In this document: positions 62,498 through 64,000 of the stretch, one piece after another
Layout: the number at the start of each line of letters is the position of its first letter
Position numbering within the stretch: the first letter of the stretch is position 1
Notes under the pieces: generated by a model
What the model saw: only the letters and a program-made list of their open reading frames with translations
Database searches by the model: none
What the model was told of the DNA's origin: nothing
Program-made: the position numbers and the translations under genes
NCBI GenBank assembly: GCA_017626035.1
Contig: JAGAJR010000017.1
Coordinates: 149,628 to 213,627 of the forward strand
Direction of reading: 5' to 3'
DNA length: 64,000 bases
Source of the DNA: Alphaproteobacteria bacterium
GTDB taxonomy: Bacteria; Pseudomonadota; Alphaproteobacteria; RF32; CAG-239

Positions 62498-64000
62498 TTA
62501 CCTTCCACAACATTTTTTATATTTCTTACCGCTTTGGCAGGGGCAAGGGTCATTTCTTCCAACTTTTTTAGAAACCACATCTGGATATTCTTTTGCCTGA
62601 AATTTAGTTGCTTTATCTAAGGGCGTTCTCCATATTTTCATTATATTGCGTAGCTCTCTAAATCGTTGTTGTTGTTCATCTGTCCATTGCGAACAATCAA
62701 TAAAAACTATGTCTTCGGAGGTTGTCTTTGAATATTTTACTGGTTCTACTCCGATTGCTATAATTCTTTTTAAAGGATGTTGGGGTAGTTCATCTACAAA
62801 CTTAGCTTTTAAACACATTCCGTAGGCTTCAATCAAATCTCTTCGTTTTTTTCTATAAGTCGCATAAGAGTCTGTAGATAATTGTTTTAGCTGTAAAAAG
62901 AAATATACCTGTTCTCTATTTGTATAGTCATAATATAAGCTAACATAAGGTAAATCTACATCTTTAGGGACAATATCTATAGGATAGCTATCGTAAGCTT
63001 GCTTTAATCTTTCACACAACAATCTTCTACTTGTTCGATCTTCAAGTGCCATGTATCGCAAAGCCCCCTCATGTGGATTTCCTTTGGGACGTTCGGATTT
63101 AGTCTCTCCACTAAGTATACCGAAACCTGTTCTTTGTATTAAGCTGTCCCAAACATAACTAATTCTATCTGCATTTTTTTTAGAAAGATACTGGGGATTG
63201 CTCCATAAACTATTCCAATCTTCTTCGAAAAAAGTACAGAATGTTTCTTTTATTTTTCTATCCGGTGCATTAACAAAAGTATGACGTCGTCTTCTCTCGT
63301 CATAATTTCTAATATAGTGGTATAGCAAATCTTCTTCACCAGTATAGCTTACTCCTTTTGCTTTTCTAATAAATATTTCTTTCTCTTCTAAATAATTAAC
63401 AAAATCTCTAAGAGTATCTAACTCATTTAAAACAAAAGGAAATGAGAAGTCATCAAAAACATGAATAAAGGTTTTTGTATTATCGTAATCAGTAATATAA
63501 AACTCTCCATTTGCTAATTGATTTTCTATCGTAACAACTTTATTTTCCGTTTCCTCATGCAACTTTTTATAATACTCTTTGCTTTTTTTCATTTGCTCTA
63601 AGTCTGTTGTAAACATTAGACTGCCTGTACAATTTACTCCAAATAGCTTTTTACATGCCTCTTTAGCCCCATTTGCAACGCAAATTAAGTGAATTTTCAT
63701 ATCTTTAGCTTGTGGTAAAGGAACATGTAATTTCTGTTTACATTGTGGATCCAGAAAAATTTTCTCTGGAAACATTTTAATTTTTTGTTCTGCTTTTCTT
63801 AATTGTCGTATTGATTCTATTACAGCCTTATTATGCCAACGATTCCAAGCAACAGATACATCAATATTCATATCAAATTTTATTTTCTTATCTGAGAATA
63901 TCAATACGTGATTATCGCAAACAACTAGAAGGTCAGTCAGCTCTTTTCCTGGTTTATAATAAACATTCGGATAACTCCATAATTCAAGAAAAACTTTTTT
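62498..64000 (-). CDS. SEC-C motif protein with a possible PD-(D/E)XK-like N-terminus, partial
   Basis: The frame is open to the right edge, so the N-terminus is missing; 500 codons are visible. It ends with a SEC-C zinc motif, [20 protein letters not shown], seen at the end of SecA and many uncharacterised proteins. Near the visible N-terminus, [20 protein letters not shown] then KK gives D-x(n)-D-x-K spacing like a restriction-endonuclease fold. The middle is mixed alpha/beta with a basic helix ([10 protein letters not shown]). A role in nucleic-acid cleavage or defence is an inference. Confidence 0.65.
   Translation of the reverse strand, partial: KKVFLELWSYPNVYYKPGKELTDLLVVCDNHVLIFSDKKIKFDMNIDVSVAWNRWHNKAVIESIRQLRKAEQKIKMFPEKIFLDPQCKQKLHVPLPQAKDMKIHLICVANGAKEACKKLFGVNCTGSLMFTTDLEQMKKSKEYYKKLHEETENKVVTIENQLANGEFYITDYDNTKTFIHVFDDFSFPFVLNELDTLRDFVNYLEEKEIFIRKAKGVSYTGEEDLLYHYIRNYDERRRRHTFVNAPDRKIKETFCTFFEEDWNSLWSNPQYLSKKNADRISYVWDSLIQRTGFGILSGETKSERPKGNPHEGALRYMALEDRTSRRLLCERLKQAYDSYPIDIVPKDVDLPYVSLYYDYTNREQVYFFLQLKQLSTDSYATYRKKRRDLIEAYGMCLKAKFVDELPQHPLKRIIAIGVEPVKYSKTTSEDIVFIDCSQWTDEQQQRFRELRNIMKIWRTPLDKATKFQAKEYPDVVSKKVGRNDPCPCQSGKKYKKCCGR

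Overview
The window looks like the chromosome of an Alphaproteobacterium, probably an uncultured host- or gut-associated one with a reduced, moderately AT-rich genome (inferred; no rRNA or other taxonomic marker was read). The evidence is gene order. DUF177-rpmF-plsX-fabH-ihfA-merR, rne with amiC/mrcA/prfB, rne followed by an M48 peptidase, and hflK-hflC-degP opposite mrp are alphaproteobacterial neighbourhoods. Fermentative AdhE, D-Ala-D-Ala dipeptidase and traces of Bacteroidota-like genes fit an anaerobic, host-associated setting. No tRNA, rRNA, CRISPR array or insertion sequence was seen.

Layout. 1-7,100: end of an outer-membrane barrel gene, a histidine phosphatase overlapping a MATE transporter, adhE, pgpA, ppa and an unknown membrane protein. 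7,100-10,900: lipid and ribosome operon (DUF177, rpmF, plsX, fabH) with ihfA and a MerR-type regulator. 10,900-17,700: bamE, a DUF502 protein, recJ, an OmpA-domain lipoprotein, a DUF4065-like and a DUF192 protein, a barrel protein and a TerB-like protein. 17,700-25,600: mfd and recG diverging, an unknown gene and an OprB-like porin. 25,600-30,300: a candidate secreted papain-like protease facing the three-gene set retropepsin-like lipoprotein / transglutaminase-like 7TM protein / RimK-like ATP-grasp. 30,300-40,600: a cyclophilin, then the minus-strand run amiC-mrcA-prfB-hydrolase-AsmA-like-HAD. prfB carries the autoregulatory +1 frameshift. 40,600-45,000: rne with a long leader and an M48 peptidase. 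45,000-47,900: two small S1/OB-like proteins of foreign appearance and a cysteine-rich secreted protein. 47,900-53,400: mrp, hflK, hflC, degP, holC and a VanX-type dipeptidase.

From about 53,500 to the right edge the window is accessory. It holds a two-domain protein broken by a -1 frameshift in an A6 run, a MmcQ/YjbR protein, a lipoprotein with strongly foreign codon use, a MazG-like protein, a P-loop kinase, an APH-family kinase, a hexapeptide acyltransferase, several unknown genes, gene debris, and a SEC-C protein with a possible nuclease fold that runs off the window.

Together the conserved part covers envelope building (peptidoglycan, phospholipid, BAM, AsmA-like lipid transport), envelope quality control (HflKC, DegP, M48), DNA repair (RecJ, Mfd, RecG) and RNA decay and translation. 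Most convergent gene pairs are separated by one strong bidirectional terminator, often overlapping a stop codon.
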